DNA of 60,534 nt. Source: Bacillota bacterium. Lineage in GTDB: Bacteria; Bacillota; Sulfobacillia; Sulfobacillales; Sulfobacillaceae. The position numbers and the translations under genes were made by a program. Positions 33,584 through 43,417 of the stretch are shown piece after piece. The notes beneath the pieces were generated by a model. That model was not told where the DNA came from, made no database searches, and saw only the letters and a program-made list of their open reading frames with translations. Location: assembly GCA_021821465.1 (NCBI GenBank), contig JAKACM010000018.1, forward strand, positions 1 through 60,534, in the 5' to 3' direction. How positions within the stretch are numbered: position 1 is the stretch's first letter; every line of letters begins with the position of its first letter.

Positions 33584-34786
33584 ATGATAAAGAATCGCAC
33601 GGTTCTTCTTCTGTCGCTTGCGGACGCGTTTTCGACATTGGGCGATGAAGTGGGTTTAATAGCTTTGCTTTGGTTAGTGATGGGCCAATCTCGCAATTCG
33701 GTGGACATGGGGGTCTTGGCATTCCTTTATGGTGTGCCGGGACTGGTGTCGGGGCCGTTTTTTGGAATTATTCTGGATCGATGGTTAAAAAAATGGACGG
33801 TCATACTCGCCAACGCTGCGCAAAGTGCTATCTTTTTGCTGATCGGATTGTTTACGACCCATTCCTTATCGATCGTTCTCTATGGTTTCGTTCTGGCGGC
33901 CGGCTTTTTGATTCCCCCCACGGCCATGGGTTCATTTGTGATCATGGCAGAACATGTCGGAGAAGACCAACTCTTAAAAGCCAACGCCCTAAATGAGATC
34001 TTCAGCAAGGTCCCCGAGGTGGTGGGACCCGCCCTAGGCGGCTGGTTAATCACCTTTGGCGGTATCCGTATAGCTCTTTGGGTGGATGCCGCCTCGTTTT
34101 TGTTAGCGGCTCTGGCCACTATGTGGATCCCCAATGACTCGCGATTTACGCGCCTGGAAAACCCGGCTGCACAGAACCGCCTGTCCTGGTTTTCATCGAT
34201 TGGGCGTTCCTTGGCCTTTATCGTTCAATCGCGCGTGGTCTTGTTGATCACCCTTGTGGCGTTAATGATGAATGGGGCTTATGGGATCCTAGAAGTCAGC
34301 CTGCCGCTTTTGGTCCACAGACAACTGCATCATGCGGCTTCACTGCTGGGCGTCATCTGGATGGCCTACGCTATAGGGACGCTCGCCGGGGCCTTCTCGC
34401 ACACAATTATTCGCATGCCCGCGACCTACGGCCGCGTGTTAGCCGCAATGATTGTGGGATGGGGTGTAGTGATCGTGGGAACCGGTTTGGTGGCGACACC
34501 CTGGGGACTCTTGGGGGGCTTGGCCATTGCCGGTGTTTCTTTTGGAGCTTATCCCCCTATTGTCAGGACGTTGGTTCAAACTTCCGTACCCCCCGAGAAA
34601 CGGGGTGAGATATTGAGTGTCAGAGCAGCACTTATCGGTTTGGGAGTCCCTGTCGGTGGATTGTTGGCGGGAGTTGCCAATACAGTCCTGATTCCCAGTA
34701 CGGTCATCGCTTTAACAGGGGCTCTGGCCGCATTAGTGGGCCTTATGATTTGGACATTGCTGCAAGTGACGCGCAGTTCCAAATAG
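33584..34786 (+). CDS. MFS exporter (EntS/DHA-like)
   Basis: The 400-residue protein has about twelve hydrophobic helices and the loop 2-3 signature GPFFGIILDRWLKKW of MFS exporters of the EntS/MdtG-like group. The first helix shows the LADAFSTLGDEVGLIALLWLV pattern typical of them. Likely exports a small organic compound or drug; the substrate is unknown. A GGGAGC site precedes the ATG. Expression may depend on the CsoR-like repressor upstream, but there is no direct sequence link. Confidence 0.85.
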   Translation: MIKNRTVLLLSLADAFSTLGDEVGLIALLWLVMGQSRNSVDMGVLAFLYGVPGLVSGPFFGIILDRWLKKWTVILANAAQSAIFLLIGLFTTHSLSIVLYGFVLAAGFLIPPTAMGSFVIMAEHVGEDQLLKANALNEIFSKVPEVVGPALGGWLITFGGIRIALWVDAASFLLAALATMWIPNDSRFTRLENPAAQNRLSWFSSIGRSLAFIVQSRVVLLITLVALMMNGAYGILEVSLPLLVHRQLHHAASLLGVIWMAYAIGTLAGAFSHTIIRMPATYGRVLAAMIVGWGVVIVGTGLVATPWGLLGGLAIAGVSFGAYPPIVRTLVQTSVPPEKRGEILSVRAALIGLGVPVGGLLAGVANTVLIPSTVIALTGALAALVGLMIWTLLQVTRSSK

Positions 34787-35136
34787 CTCATGTACCATCG
34801 TAACACTTGATTCTGCCTTCTCTATTACTGCGGGTCAATTGCATGAATCTTCTTTTTGTGATATGGATTGCACGCCAACAGAAGGTTTCCTGAATCTCTA
34901 GAATGGGCCCGTTGCCCGCCTCAGGTTCGTCTTAAGGAATATCTCCCGGGATCCCGTGGGAGTGTTATTGAACCAAGACTTGATTCTCCCAAAAACTTTT
35001 GTTGGGCTTAAGATATAACTGGCGATGCATACCACAGGGGACAAGGCGTACTAAAGGAGTGCAGAGTAGGGCAACGGGTTCAATCATGGCACCGCGTGTG
35101 GCCATGTTAAAGCGAATCGTGATTGGGGGGATAGTA
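34787..35136. other. gap before methyltransferase gene
   Basis: Around 350 bases; the methyltransferase frame is open back to 34999 but lacks family features and a ribosome site there. Nothing else is recognised. Confidence 0.35.
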
Positions 35137-36048
35137 ATGGGGGCAGAGGAGTTTCGCTGGATTCAATCGGCCCAGTCATTGGAACAATCTCGAGTTATGC
35201 GCTTTCTTCCCGAAATGCGTCCCATCTTGTTGAACTACTTTGGATTGGCTCCTGGCATGGATGTTTTGGAGGTCGGCTGTGGGCCTGATACGATGGCATC
35301 ATATCTGGCCGAAGGTATCGCTCCCGGAAAAATCATCGGTTTAGACCTGGATTCGGAATTCATACAAAGAGCCACCGCAAAAGCTCAACTCAGAGCGATC
35401 TCAAATGTTTCGTTTCTTATGGGGGATGCCTATCACCTGCCCTTCGGCGATTCCCGATTCGATGCCGTGATAAGTTACACCGGGATAGGTGTGTTGACGA
35501 ATCCCGAAGTGGCTGTCGAAGAGATGTTTCGGGTGTGTCGCCCGGGTGGAACCATTAGTATTGCAGAAGCCGTGACAGGACGGCTGGGGATCGGCTTTCT
35601 AGGCATGGATTCTGTTTCGGATGAGGAACTCTTCCCCGGCGCAGAACGATACCATGAGCTTATGGAAGATATCCAAGCAAGCATAAATACGAGTGCGATA
35701 CCGGGAGTCGGCAACAAACAGTGGCCTTCTGGTGCCATGTTTGCTCTCTTGGGCAAACTGGGTGTGACAAAGATACGCTTTAATGCGCGGGGATATGGAT
35801 CGGCGCCGGATGATGAACGAGTCAGCGCTGCCGAACGCCGACAATGGAGGCAGAACGAACATCGGTCACAAAGGCAGTGGCTGGAAGAACTGCAGAATTC
35901 TTGCCAAACCATATCCATGCGAAAAAAGTATGCTGAAGTCATTGAGCTAACACAGACACGCTTTAACTGGCTGAGAAGCCATGCGGCCTACGATTGGGAA
36001 GCAGGGGTGTCGATTGTTGTCTCAGGTATTAAACCATTATCTCTTTGA
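35137..36048 (+). CDS. class I SAM-dependent methyltransferase
   Basis: The 303-residue product has motif I VLEVGCGPDTMASYL, motif II-like IIGLDLDSEFIQRA, and motif III-IV region GDAYHLPFGDSRFDAVISYTGIGVL of the UbiE-like class I fold. The C-terminal 120 residues are less typical. The ATG at 35137 follows ATTGGGGGG 6 bases upstream, so the longer frame from 34999 is rejected. The substrate is unknown. Confidence 0.82.
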   Translation: MGAEEFRWIQSAQSLEQSRVMRFLPEMRPILLNYFGLAPGMDVLEVGCGPDTMASYLAEGIAPGKIIGLDLDSEFIQRATAKAQLRAISNVSFLMGDAYHLPFGDSRFDAVISYTGIGVLTNPEVAVEEMFRVCRPGGTISIAEAVTGRLGIGFLGMDSVSDEELFPGAERYHELMEDIQASINTSAIPGVGNKQWPSGAMFALLGKLGVTKIRFNARGYGSAPDDERVSAAERRQWRQNEHRSQRQWLEELQNSCQTISMRKKYAEVIELTQTRFNWLRSHAAYDWEAGVSIVVSGIKPLSL

Positions 36049-36509
36049 ACGATACATGGTCCCATAAACATCACATGAAGACATAGAGACATAGAGTGGC
36101 TATATAACGCAAGAACACCCTGAAATCGGTCGACATCAATCAGCGTCAAAAGCTGTTCGAATTGATCATGAAAACAGATCGGCGATGCTTGCGAGTTGTA
36201 CAGCGGTTGCACATTTGCCATACACTCTTTAGGTGGTAAGCATCCCAGGGGTTTAGACATTCTCCACACTTTAAAACGGGGCAGGGAAGCATGCTTAGGA
36301 TCCTTTGCCGAGGAAGAGCCAGGCTTACGTCTATAGACGTGTTGTTGTTTTTCCTGTCAAGACGTAAAGTTGACGTGTCAATGCAAAATGAGATGGCATA
36401 GAGCGGTGCCGATATCGTATTGAATCCTTATCGTGTTGGGAACCTCACTCATTTTGAAGAAATCGTGAGGACTTCACAAGGGCACATATTCCTGGGTGGT
36501 GAATCAATA
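36049..36509. other. gap, no convincing gene
   Basis: A 93-codon minus frame (35988-36269) runs through here with the stretch FHDQFEQLLTLIDVDRFQGVL, which looks protein-like but has no ribosome site and overlaps the end of the methyltransferase. It may be a decayed gene fragment. Confidence 0.3.
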
Positions 36510-37349
36510 ATGCTTTCCGATGTGCGAAAAAGAGTTACTGCAATTACCTTGCGTGGCCGTCCCCTTCGTCTTGCTTGGTCTTTTTGGCCGGGAACGGGGG
36601 AGAATACATGGGTATTTATTCATGGCATGGGATCATCTCGCTGGGCTTTTGCAGATCTTTTGGAAAGACACCCGGTAAAAGGACAATATCTCGCCGTGGA
36701 TTTACCGGGATTTGGGGACTCCGAGTTGCCTCGATTTACGCCAAGACTAGATGATTTTTGGGAGGCATTGCATCAATTGATAGCGCATTTGCATTTAAGT
36801 TCTCCCGTCTTAGTTGGCCATTCCTTTGGCGGAATGGTGGCAGGGGAATTGGTTAGTGCCTATCCCCGGGACGTGGGAGGATTGGTTCTGGTAGCCAGTG
36901 CAGGGTATTTTCCTCCGCAAAATGCGATGAAAACATCACCCTGGGCGTGGTTGAACCGTGTGGGTATCTGGGTGACAAGTCTGGATTTTTACGGTAATCG
37001 GATCTTACAGGCATTGGGTCTCAATCCCGAAAATATACCTGTCAAAACCCGTAGAAGGATGCGCTGGGGATGGAGAAGAGCGAAAGAGATGGCGCGGATG
37101 CGACAATTTTACGAGTCACCGCAATTCGTAAAGCGAATTCACCAGAGCAGGGTTCCGACGGTGGCTATTCACGGAGACAATGACATCCTTTTTCCCTTAT
37201 CCGAGGTCATAGCGTGTGTGAACTCGGCTTTTCCGGTACTGGTTCTGCCAGGTGCGGGTCACCTGCCCTACGATTACAATTTGAACGGATTTATCGGTCT
37301 GTTGCAGCAAGCGGAGCAGATCATAGACCTAAAACGCGAGCCTTTTTAG
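36510..37349 (+). CDS. alpha/beta-hydrolase
   Basis: The 279-residue product shows FIHGMGSSRWAF (oxyanion region), the nucleophile elbow GHSFGG with S105, HGDNDILFP with the acid, and GAGHLPYDY with the catalytic histidine. Esterase, lipase or C-C hydrolase activity is possible; the substrate is open. The ATG at 36510 has GGGTGGTGA upstream, preferred to the frame start at 36420. Confidence 0.87.
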   Translation: MLSDVRKRVTAITLRGRPLRLAWSFWPGTGENTWVFIHGMGSSRWAFADLLERHPVKGQYLAVDLPGFGDSELPRFTPRLDDFWEALHQLIAHLHLSSPVLVGHSFGGMVAGELVSAYPRDVGGLVLVASAGYFPPQNAMKTSPWAWLNRVGIWVTSLDFYGNRILQALGLNPENIPVKTRRRMRWGWRRAKEMARMRQFYESPQFVKRIHQSRVPTVAIHGDNDILFPLSEVIACVNSAFPVLVLPGAGHLPYDYNLNGFIGLLQQAEQIIDLKREPF

Positions 37350-37491
37350 GAGATGGAGGGCATATTTGCGCCAGAACGGTCTACGAGGTGACAATTTCCA
37401 TAGGAAATGAAATGTTCGGCGTCTGTCGCCATAGGACGATATTCGGAGCGGTCTAACGAGACAGTACAAGCCACATATCAGATGAAAATAT

Positions 37492-37528
37492 CCTTGCGGG
37501 CAGACTCTAGGGCTGTCCGCAAGGTTTT
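37492..37528. terminator. bidirectional terminator between convergent genes
   Basis: CCTTGCGGGCAG (37492-37503) pairs with CTGTCCGCAAGG (37513-37524) over 12 bp with one G-U. TTTT follows on the plus strand and ATATTTTC on the minus strand, so it serves both the hydrolase and the S9 peptidase. Confidence 0.75.
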
Positions 37529-37546
37529 CCGCATTAGTCGCAAGTT

Positions 37547-39583
37547 TTAAAGATACTTTGTGAACCACTCAGTAAAACTGTTGAGACGAAAAATTCTATG
37601 CCAAGGCTTGCCATCACGGCTCATGCCGTGAAATTCACCGGGATAGCGGATAAATTTCACGGGGGCTTTATTCAGGTATTTCACGGCGGTGTACAGGATT
37701 TCTCCTTGTTCAATGGGGCAGCGCAAATCTCCTTCCTGATGTTCGATTAGCAAGGGAGTTGTCATATTTTCCACATAAGTGATGGGACTTTGATGACGAT
37801 ACCAAGCATCATCACTTTGCCAAGGAGCTACGCCTCCGGCCAGACGCATCCAGTGCCAGCCGCCGTCCCCGGTGCCAACCATAGATTTCCAGTCTACAAC
37901 TGAGCGCATGGTGATAGCGGCCTTGAAACGGTGGGTGTGCCCTATTATCCAATTAGTCATAAAACCCCCGTAAGATCCTCCTGCTACGGCCAATCTTTCT
38001 TTGTCGATCCAGGGGTGATTTTCTAAAGCCGCGTTTAGACCCGCCATAATGTCTTCGTAGTCGAGATGGCCCCATTCTTTTTGAATGGCCAAACAAAAAT
38101 CACGGCCATATCCTTGAGAACCGCGAGGATTGGTGTAGATGACAGCATAACCTTGTGCCGCTAACCACTGGAATTCCAAGAAAAAGCTGTCCGCATACAT
38201 CATCATGGGACCCCCGTGAATGGCGAGGACCGCCGGGGACTTTTCTTCTCCTTTTTGTCCTGGCTGGTTTTCCATGCTGACCGGCGGGAGAACCCATCCG
38301 TCGATTTCAGGACCTTCGGAAGCATGGTAATGGAAGCGCCGAGGACTAGAGAGTTTGACTGACTCCAATAGTTCCAAGTTGGGATTAATCAAGACATCGG
38401 CTTTGGCCGGAAGTGACGAGAAATCCAGCCACTCGATTTGTGAAGGGTTCAGTGGCGTATTCACGGCCAGTATCGCCACTGAGCCTTGAGCATCAAGATC
38501 ATAACTGTAACAAGTGTGAGAGCCGGTGCTCAAGAGTTCCACCTTGTCTCGGCGCCAATCGATGCGGGCCAGTTGCACTGTCCCCTTATCGCTTGTCAAA
38601 GAAAAAATATGACTTGCGTTCTCATCAAAACGCAAGGGATTACTGGCGGGACCCAGCATGTCAGACAACGACTCATCGGCGAAAGGACGGTCCCAATTGG
38701 GGGCGATCCGACGACAGTTCTCCGGTTGGTCAAGGGAAAGGACGAACAACGAGGGATTGTCATAGCCGAGATCTTCCGTCCGGGAGCCGATAAAGAAGAG
38801 ATGAGAGCCGTCAGGATGCACGCAAGGGGAATAGGCGTTAATTCCTTTCGCGGACAGTCTTTGGGGCACGGCGTTGCGCTCATTAGCCTTACTGGTCAAG
38901 TCCAGGGAATAAATATGTTGCTCAAAGGGTTCCCGGTCATAATCCTCACCATAGCGGGCGCTGAAGAACAAATGGCTGGCGTTTGGCGAAATCGCCAAAT
39001 CGGAGTGACGATACGGGCCAAAGGTGAGTTGCACCGGATTCTGGGTATTATCTCGGGTCAGACGCACAATGTGAGGTTGTCTGTTGCCGTAAAAACCGAC
39101 GCCGTCCATTTTGTGAGACAGTTCCGTGATGACTTTAACGTCCTGGTTGAATTTCACGTACTCATCAAGATTTTCAGAGTCAGTTTCCCGGCGAATCCCC
39201 TCTGCGGTGAGTAGCGCCGTGGCATAGAGCGTCAGCGAATCCGGAGCCCAGATAAAAGATTCGATTCCTCCGTCAATGAAAGTGAGTTGTTGAGCTTCTC
39301 CTCCATCCGTTGGCATAATCCAAATCTGGTTTTGATTGCTGCGCTTCGAGATAAAGGCCAGCCATTGGCCGTCCGGGGAAAAACGGGGGAAGTGATCGTG
39401 AGGTCCTTGGGTGAAGATTTCGGGTTCTTGACCTGGCCAGATTTTCATGATGCGTGTATTATAACCGTTGGTTTTGCGATCAGCCCGGCTTTCCACGTAA
39501 ACGGCCAGGTCTTTTCTGTGGCAAATTTGGATGTCTCCTCCAAGTTTGAAGTGAAAGAGGTCCTCAAGATTTATATTTTTCAT
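37547..39583 (-). CDS. S9 family prolyl oligopeptidase / acylaminoacyl peptidase
   Basis: The 678-residue protein has an N-terminal beta-propeller with repeated FSPDGQWLAF-type blades and a C-terminal alpha/beta-hydrolase domain. The triad is visible: S537 in GGSYGGF, D619 in EGDLRCP and H652 in GEFHGM. It cuts short peptides in the cytoplasm, since no signal peptide is present. With the tricorn-type protease and Pcp it forms a peptide-degradation set. No clear ribosome site lies before the ATG. Confidence 0.9.
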   Translation of the reverse strand: MKNINLEDLFHFKLGGDIQICHRKDLAVYVESRADRKTNGYNTRIMKIWPGQEPEIFTQGPHDHFPRFSPDGQWLAFISKRSNQNQIWIMPTDGGEAQQLTFIDGGIESFIWAPDSLTLYATALLTAEGIRRETDSENLDEYVKFNQDVKVITELSHKMDGVGFYGNRQPHIVRLTRDNTQNPVQLTFGPYRHSDLAISPNASHLFFSARYGEDYDREPFEQHIYSLDLTSKANERNAVPQRLSAKGINAYSPCVHPDGSHLFFIGSRTEDLGYDNPSLFVLSLDQPENCRRIAPNWDRPFADESLSDMLGPASNPLRFDENASHIFSLTSDKGTVQLARIDWRRDKVELLSTGSHTCYSYDLDAQGSVAILAVNTPLNPSQIEWLDFSSLPAKADVLINPNLELLESVKLSSPRRFHYHASEGPEIDGWVLPPVSMENQPGQKGEEKSPAVLAIHGGPMMMYADSFFLEFQWLAAQGYAVIYTNPRGSQGYGRDFCLAIQKEWGHLDYEDIMAGLNAALENHPWIDKERLAVAGGSYGGFMTNWIIGHTHRFKAAITMRSVVDWKSMVGTGDGGWHWMRLAGGVAPWQSDDAWYRHQSPITYVENMTTPLLIEHQEGDLRCPIEQGEILYTAVKYLNKAPVKFIRYPGEFHGMSRDGKPWHRIFRLNSFTEWFTKYL

Positions 39584-40611
39584 CCATTTGCGCGGGAACG
39601 CGGCCTTGGGGCCGGGAGGAATACTGCGGCAAACTCGGCCTGCCCTCTTCCCGCTGCTCCTTTCTCCGGTACGGTTTTTGTGAGCGAATGTCTGTAGTTA
39701 TCCGCCCCTTAAATGCCGATGCAGATAACGATGGAATATGCCTTGAATCAATCCTTGTGGGGATTGGTATGGAAAATGGTCACTGGCCCGCACCCGCTGC
39801 GATCCGATATTGCCGATTTTTTTCGCTGAGTGAGCACGCCCTTCACCATTGCTGCCTGTGGAACATTGCACCTCTTATACCGCGACAGAAGTCCATACGA
39901 GTCAAGACATGTGCGCCGTATTTTGCGTTGGATGCTCAACACAGGGTGTTGCCAGTGATTAGTGTACCAAGAGACCCACAGATATCGCACTGCGGCCCTG
40001 ACCCTTGGCGGTCTGCCGTGGATGGCGATTTAATTTTGTGTGGCCACCTTGGTCCTTTACCTGTCGTTCGCGTGGTTTCCCTTGGCAGATGCCGGGACTG
40101 AGAAAGTATTGAAGCGAATAAGAGCGGCGGTCGCGACAAAAGTCCCAGTGATCATCCAATTGTTCACGTCTTCACGACTCTTAGCAAACGAACCGGTTAT
40201 GTATAGCGCGACCTAGACGATTATTCTATGAAATACCAGCCGAGAACTCCCCTTCCTGTTGTACAAGGCCTCTTTGTCGAGTCTGTGTGCCATTACACGC
40301 AAATATGTTCATACTCAGATTGTTCTGGTCGATTCAGCTCTCACAAAATCTTTGTCCACTCAAGCAGGGATCTTCAAGTTGAACGGGCACAAAGAGATAC
40401 GATGGAATGAGTCAAATTAAAGTATCCTATTACACTTTACATTTTATCACATCGTCTACGGAATCGACCCAGACCCATCACCGTGCAACTCACTAGGCTC
40501 ACAGGACCCAACGTCGAGGTGCCTTTATCTCTTAGAAGCAATTTCTTCTTACGAGTGCCAAGGGCTTTGCTACAATAAAGATATGGACGGGTTTTGGGAG
40601 GGGAAGACAGG
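39584..40611. other. 1-kb intergenic region with non-recognised frames
   Basis: A 137-codon plus frame (39688-40101) and overlapping minus frames exist, but none has a ribosome site or family features; the many overlapping short frames suggest a decayed gene. Near the right end TGCTACAAT at 40568-40576 is an extended -10 box, probably the promoter of the Nudix gene. Confidence 0.35.
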
Positions 40612-41091
40612 GTGTGGGTTAAGCCCAATCAATTGAAAGCGGCTTCGGTGGCAGTTTTGCTGGCTCAGGAGATGGGACAATATTGGACTTTGATTATTCA
40701 GCGCCCATCATGGATGCGTGAGCATCCTGCGCAATTTGCCTTTCCGGGTGGTAAAAAAGATTTGGCGGATAAAACTTTGTGGAATACCGCACAAAGGGAG
40801 ACGGAAGAAGAAGTCGGCATATCGATTACTGTTTCGCAATGCATGGGATGCCTTGAACCGGTTGTCATCCCCCCCACAGGTTATTGGATATGGCCATGGG
40901 TGGTGGGAATAGGCTCTAAAACCAAACCACATCTCAATTCCCGGGAAGTTGTGGAAGCTCGCTGGCTGCCTTTGGAAAGCTTATGGATGGTGAGCCGGAC
41001 GGGGCAATTGGGGGTGATCTATCCCACTGAATTCGGAACCATTTGGGGTGCGAGCGCCAGAATTATTAGTCAACTCCGGCCGGCCAAGTAA
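40612..41091 (+). CDS. Nudix hydrolase (CoA-pyrophosphatase-like)
   Basis: The 159-residue product has the Nudix box FPGGKKDLADKTLWNTAQRETEEEVG, with the REXXEE metal site, preceded by REHPAQFAFPGG, a phrase like the UPF0035 segment of CoA pyrophosphatases (RxHxGQxxFPGG). It probably cleaves CoA or related dinucleotides. The start is GTG 40612 with GGGAGGGG 8 bases upstream; a TTG at 40594 is within the site. Confidence 0.85.
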   Translation: MWVKPNQLKAASVAVLLAQEMGQYWTLIIQRPSWMREHPAQFAFPGGKKDLADKTLWNTAQRETEEEVGISITVSQCMGCLEPVVIPPTGYWIWPWVVGIGSKTKPHLNSREVVEARWLPLESLWMVSRTGQLGVIYPTEFGTIWGASARIISQLRPAK

Positions 41092-41097
41092 TGAAAA

Positions 41098-41300
41098 GGG
41101 TTGTCAACTACTCTCCGCCTGAAGGGCGGAGCTTGAGGGAACGAAAGCGAGGTTGGCTCCGTTTGCCATAGGTCTACGACGCTTCGGGATGCTTCCTCAG
41201 TCCCGAACCCTGCGTAGTCGGCATCATGAAAGCAAAAGGTAAAACGCCGAAGGTGCCGACCGTCCCCGAAGAGAGAGCCGATGGCAGACATTCCCGAGAG
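41098..41300 (+). ncRNA. structured RNA, candidate orphan HEARO / IscB omega-RNA
   Basis: Three good hairpins follow each other in a gene-free stretch: CTCCGCC-TGAAG-GGCGGAG (41113-41131), a two-step stem CTACG/CGTAG enclosing TTCGGGA/TCCCGAA (41174-41217), and GTCGGCA/TGCCGAC (41217-41260). The opening GTCAAC, the CCTGAAGGGC-type first hairpin with GCTTGAGGGAACGAAAG behind it, and the later GGCATCATGAA fit my memory of HEARO RNAs, which guide IscB nucleases. No iscB gene follows. The right border is a guess. It could instead be the end of another transposon or an unrelated RNA. Confidence 0.5.
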
Positions 41301-41507
41301 GAGAGGGGTTCTAACGGCCCCCGTCACAAGACCCGTAAGATCAAAATGGGCTCAGGACTTGTTTAAGGGACCTTTCATCGCTTTTCTGTATTCGGATTCA
41401 GCGGGCTGATGGCGGGTATTCGTTCACCAAGACAGTATTGCAGAAAGGAGAAGCGGGAATGGGGCAGAAAGAGCCTGCCGTGCTGCCGAGAGTTCCCGCA
41501 CACTTGG

Positions 41508-42188
41508 ATGAAGACACTTATTCGCCCGGTGTATTCGCATTGGGAACTGCAACAGGTGCATGATGTGGAACAGGCCGTGTGGCAGGCTCACACGACGCCC
41601 ATCAGTTTGCTGAGAGTATTTGCCGATCATGGAGGTTTGATTTTGGGAGCTTATAATGAAAGCGAACGCATGGTCGGCATGTCGGCAGCCTTTGCAGCCC
41701 GTTATCAAGGACTGTGGTATTTGCACTCGCATATGATGGCGGTGCTGCCGTCTTATCGGCTGAGAGGAATCGGCAGAGAACTCAAACAATATCAGATAAA
41801 TTGGGCTCTTCAAAACGGATATGATTTCGTGGGATGGACTTTTGATCCGTTGCAAAAGGCGAATGCGCACTTTAATTTGACAATTTTCAAGGCTCATGTT
41901 TTGGCGTTTCTTCCCAATTATTATGGTTCTCTTCATGACACCATTAATCACGAGAGCCCGACACACCGATTTTTTGTAGGTTTCAGTCCTCAGTGGCCGT
42001 CATGCCGGATTTCACGGGCGAGGGAATTGGTGCCGTTGCCGGAAGATATTTCTCGGTTACGCGAAAAAGAGCCGGCCGAGGCGCTTAAGTGGGCACAATA
42101 TTATGCCGCCCGGTTTACCCGGGAAAGCTTTTCTGTGTTGGGACTGGCCTTTTCCCCTGGGAGACGACTTTGCTACATTGTAGGATAA
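41508..42188 (+). CDS. GNAT acetyl/succinyltransferase of the NSAR cluster
   Basis: A 226-residue GNAT-fold protein with the acyl-CoA loop RLRGIGRELK and the family phrases LHSHMMAVLPSYR and GWTFDPLQKANAHFNL, known from predicted acyltransferases that sit beside N-succinylamino-acid racemases. In Geobacillus the partner enzyme succinylates D-amino acids. The ATG at 41508 begins the conserved region but no ribosome site is clear; the frame is open back to 41409. The racemase gene starts 50 bases downstream. Confidence 0.78.
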   Translation: MKTLIRPVYSHWELQQVHDVEQAVWQAHTTPISLLRVFADHGGLILGAYNESERMVGMSAAFAARYQGLWYLHSHMMAVLPSYRLRGIGRELKQYQINWALQNGYDFVGWTFDPLQKANAHFNLTIFKAHVLAFLPNYYGSLHDTINHESPTHRFFVGFSPQWPSCRISRARELVPLPEDISRLREKEPAEALKWAQYYAARFTRESFSVLGLAFSPGRRLCYIVG

Positions 42189-42238
42189 TGACAATTGGAT
42201 GCCATTGCTGTGTACATCGTTAAAGAAGGACGGAGATT

Positions 42239-43417
42239 ATGCACCTTGAACAAATCATCATGCAATTCGTGTCGCTCCCTTTAAAGACTCCTTTTGAAAC
42301 CTCCTTTGGTCGCGAAGAGACCAAACGGGCGTGGCTGATTACGGTGCGCGGTGAGGGACTCGAGGGATACGGGGAATGCGTGAGCTCGGATGAGCCTTTA
42401 TACAGCGAGGAAACTCATGCATCCGCTTATTATGCGCTGCGGGATCATATTATTCCCCGCATAAGGAGCGATATTGGTCATCCCTACGACATCTTCAATC
42501 AGCTGAAGAGCCTGAGAGGAAATCGCATGGCGAAGGCAGCGGTGGAAACCGCGGTATGGGATTGGTACGCCAAATGCCTCTCGCGCCCCCTCTGCCAAGT
42601 ATTAGGGGGGAGGGCTGTGGCCTCAATTCCCGTGGGTGTCTCCATCGGTATCCAGCCGGATGGGCGACAATTGTGTCAAGTGGCGGAAAGCTTTTGGCGT
42701 GAAGGATACCGCCGCTTAAAGGTCAAAATCCGTCCCGGATGGGACTTAGAGCCTTTAACCCTATTGCGCCGACATCTCGGTGCTAAGGTTCCCATCATGG
42801 CCGATGCCAATTCGGCTTATACTTTCCTTGATGTTGATCACCTCAAGGCGTTTGATCCGCTGGAACTGATGATGATTGAGCAACCCTTGGCGTATGACGA
42901 CATTATCGAGCACGGTAAACTTGCGCATGAGATTACGACGCCAATTTGTCTGGACGAGTCGATCCACACGGCAGATGACGTCGCCAAGGCTTGGGAAATC
43001 GGGGCTTTGGGTGTTGTCAATTTGAAAATTGGCCGTGTAGGCGGGTATGCTTCGTCCTTGGCCATTGAAGAATTTTCCCGAAATCACCGTATTCCCTTAT
43101 GGTGCGGAGGCATGCTTGAGACGGGAATAGGACGGGCTCACAATGTGCACTTAACAACCTTGCCGGGCTTTACTTTGCCAGGGGATACCTCGGCCAGCAG
43201 CCGATATTTTGACCATGACATTATCACCGAACCGTTCGTATTGAATGCGGATGGGACCTTAAGTGTGCCCAAAGGGCCAGGTATTGGCGTAGCTCCCGAC
43301 AGGAAAAGAATTCGGGACCTTTTAGTTTATGAAGAGGTGTTTGCTGTTTCTCCGCAACCATTGACAAATTCCGAACGACGCGAAAGGAGGTTTCCAGAAA
43401 TTGATTTGGGACGATAA
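42239..43417 (+). CDS. N-succinylamino acid racemase / o-succinylbenzoate synthase (enolase superfamily)
   Basis: The 392-residue protein has the MLE-subgroup catalytic set: KVKI with K163, metal ligands D189 (DANSAY), E214 (MIEQP) and D239 (LDES), and K263 (NLKI) as the second base. OSBS and NSAR activities share this scaffold. No other menaquinone genes are near, while a GNAT and an M20 hydrolase flank it, so racemisation of N-succinyl-amino acids is favoured; this is inference from context. GAAGGACGGAG precedes the ATG. The 3' end overlaps the next gene by 17 bases. Confidence 0.9.
   Translation: MHLEQIIMQFVSLPLKTPFETSFGREETKRAWLITVRGEGLEGYGECVSSDEPLYSEETHASAYYALRDHIIPRIRSDIGHPYDIFNQLKSLRGNRMAKAAVETAVWDWYAKCLSRPLCQVLGGRAVASIPVGVSIGIQPDGRQLCQVAESFWREGYRRLKVKIRPGWDLEPLTLLRRHLGAKVPIMADANSAYTFLDVDHLKAFDPLELMMIEQPLAYDDIIEHGKLAHEITTPICLDESIHTADDVAKAWEIGALGVVNLKIGRVGGYASSLAIEEFSRNHRIPLWCGGMLETGIGRAHNVHLTTLPGFTLPGDTSASSRYFDHDIITEPFVLNADGTLSVPKGPGIGVAPDRKRIRDLLVYEEVFAVSPQPLTNSERRERRFPEIDLGR

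Noticed and set aside
35988..36269. 93-codon minus-strand frame behind the methyltransferase gene
   Set aside because: No ribosome site and partial overlap with the methyltransferase; one stretch looks protein-like, but I could not tie it to a family.
38486..39214. 242-codon plus-strand frame antisense to the S9 peptidase gene
   Set aside because: It is a shadow of the strongly supported S9 gene and has no own start signals.
39688..40101. 137-codon plus-strand frame upstream of the S9 gene
   Set aside because: It has no ribosome site, unusual composition with many Cys, His and Arg, and overlaps similar-length frames on the other strand, as in decayed or non-coding DNA.
41409..41507. N-terminal extension of the GNAT protein from 41409
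   Set aside because: The extension is Arg/Cys-rich with no GNAT character; conserved sequence begins at ATG 41508.
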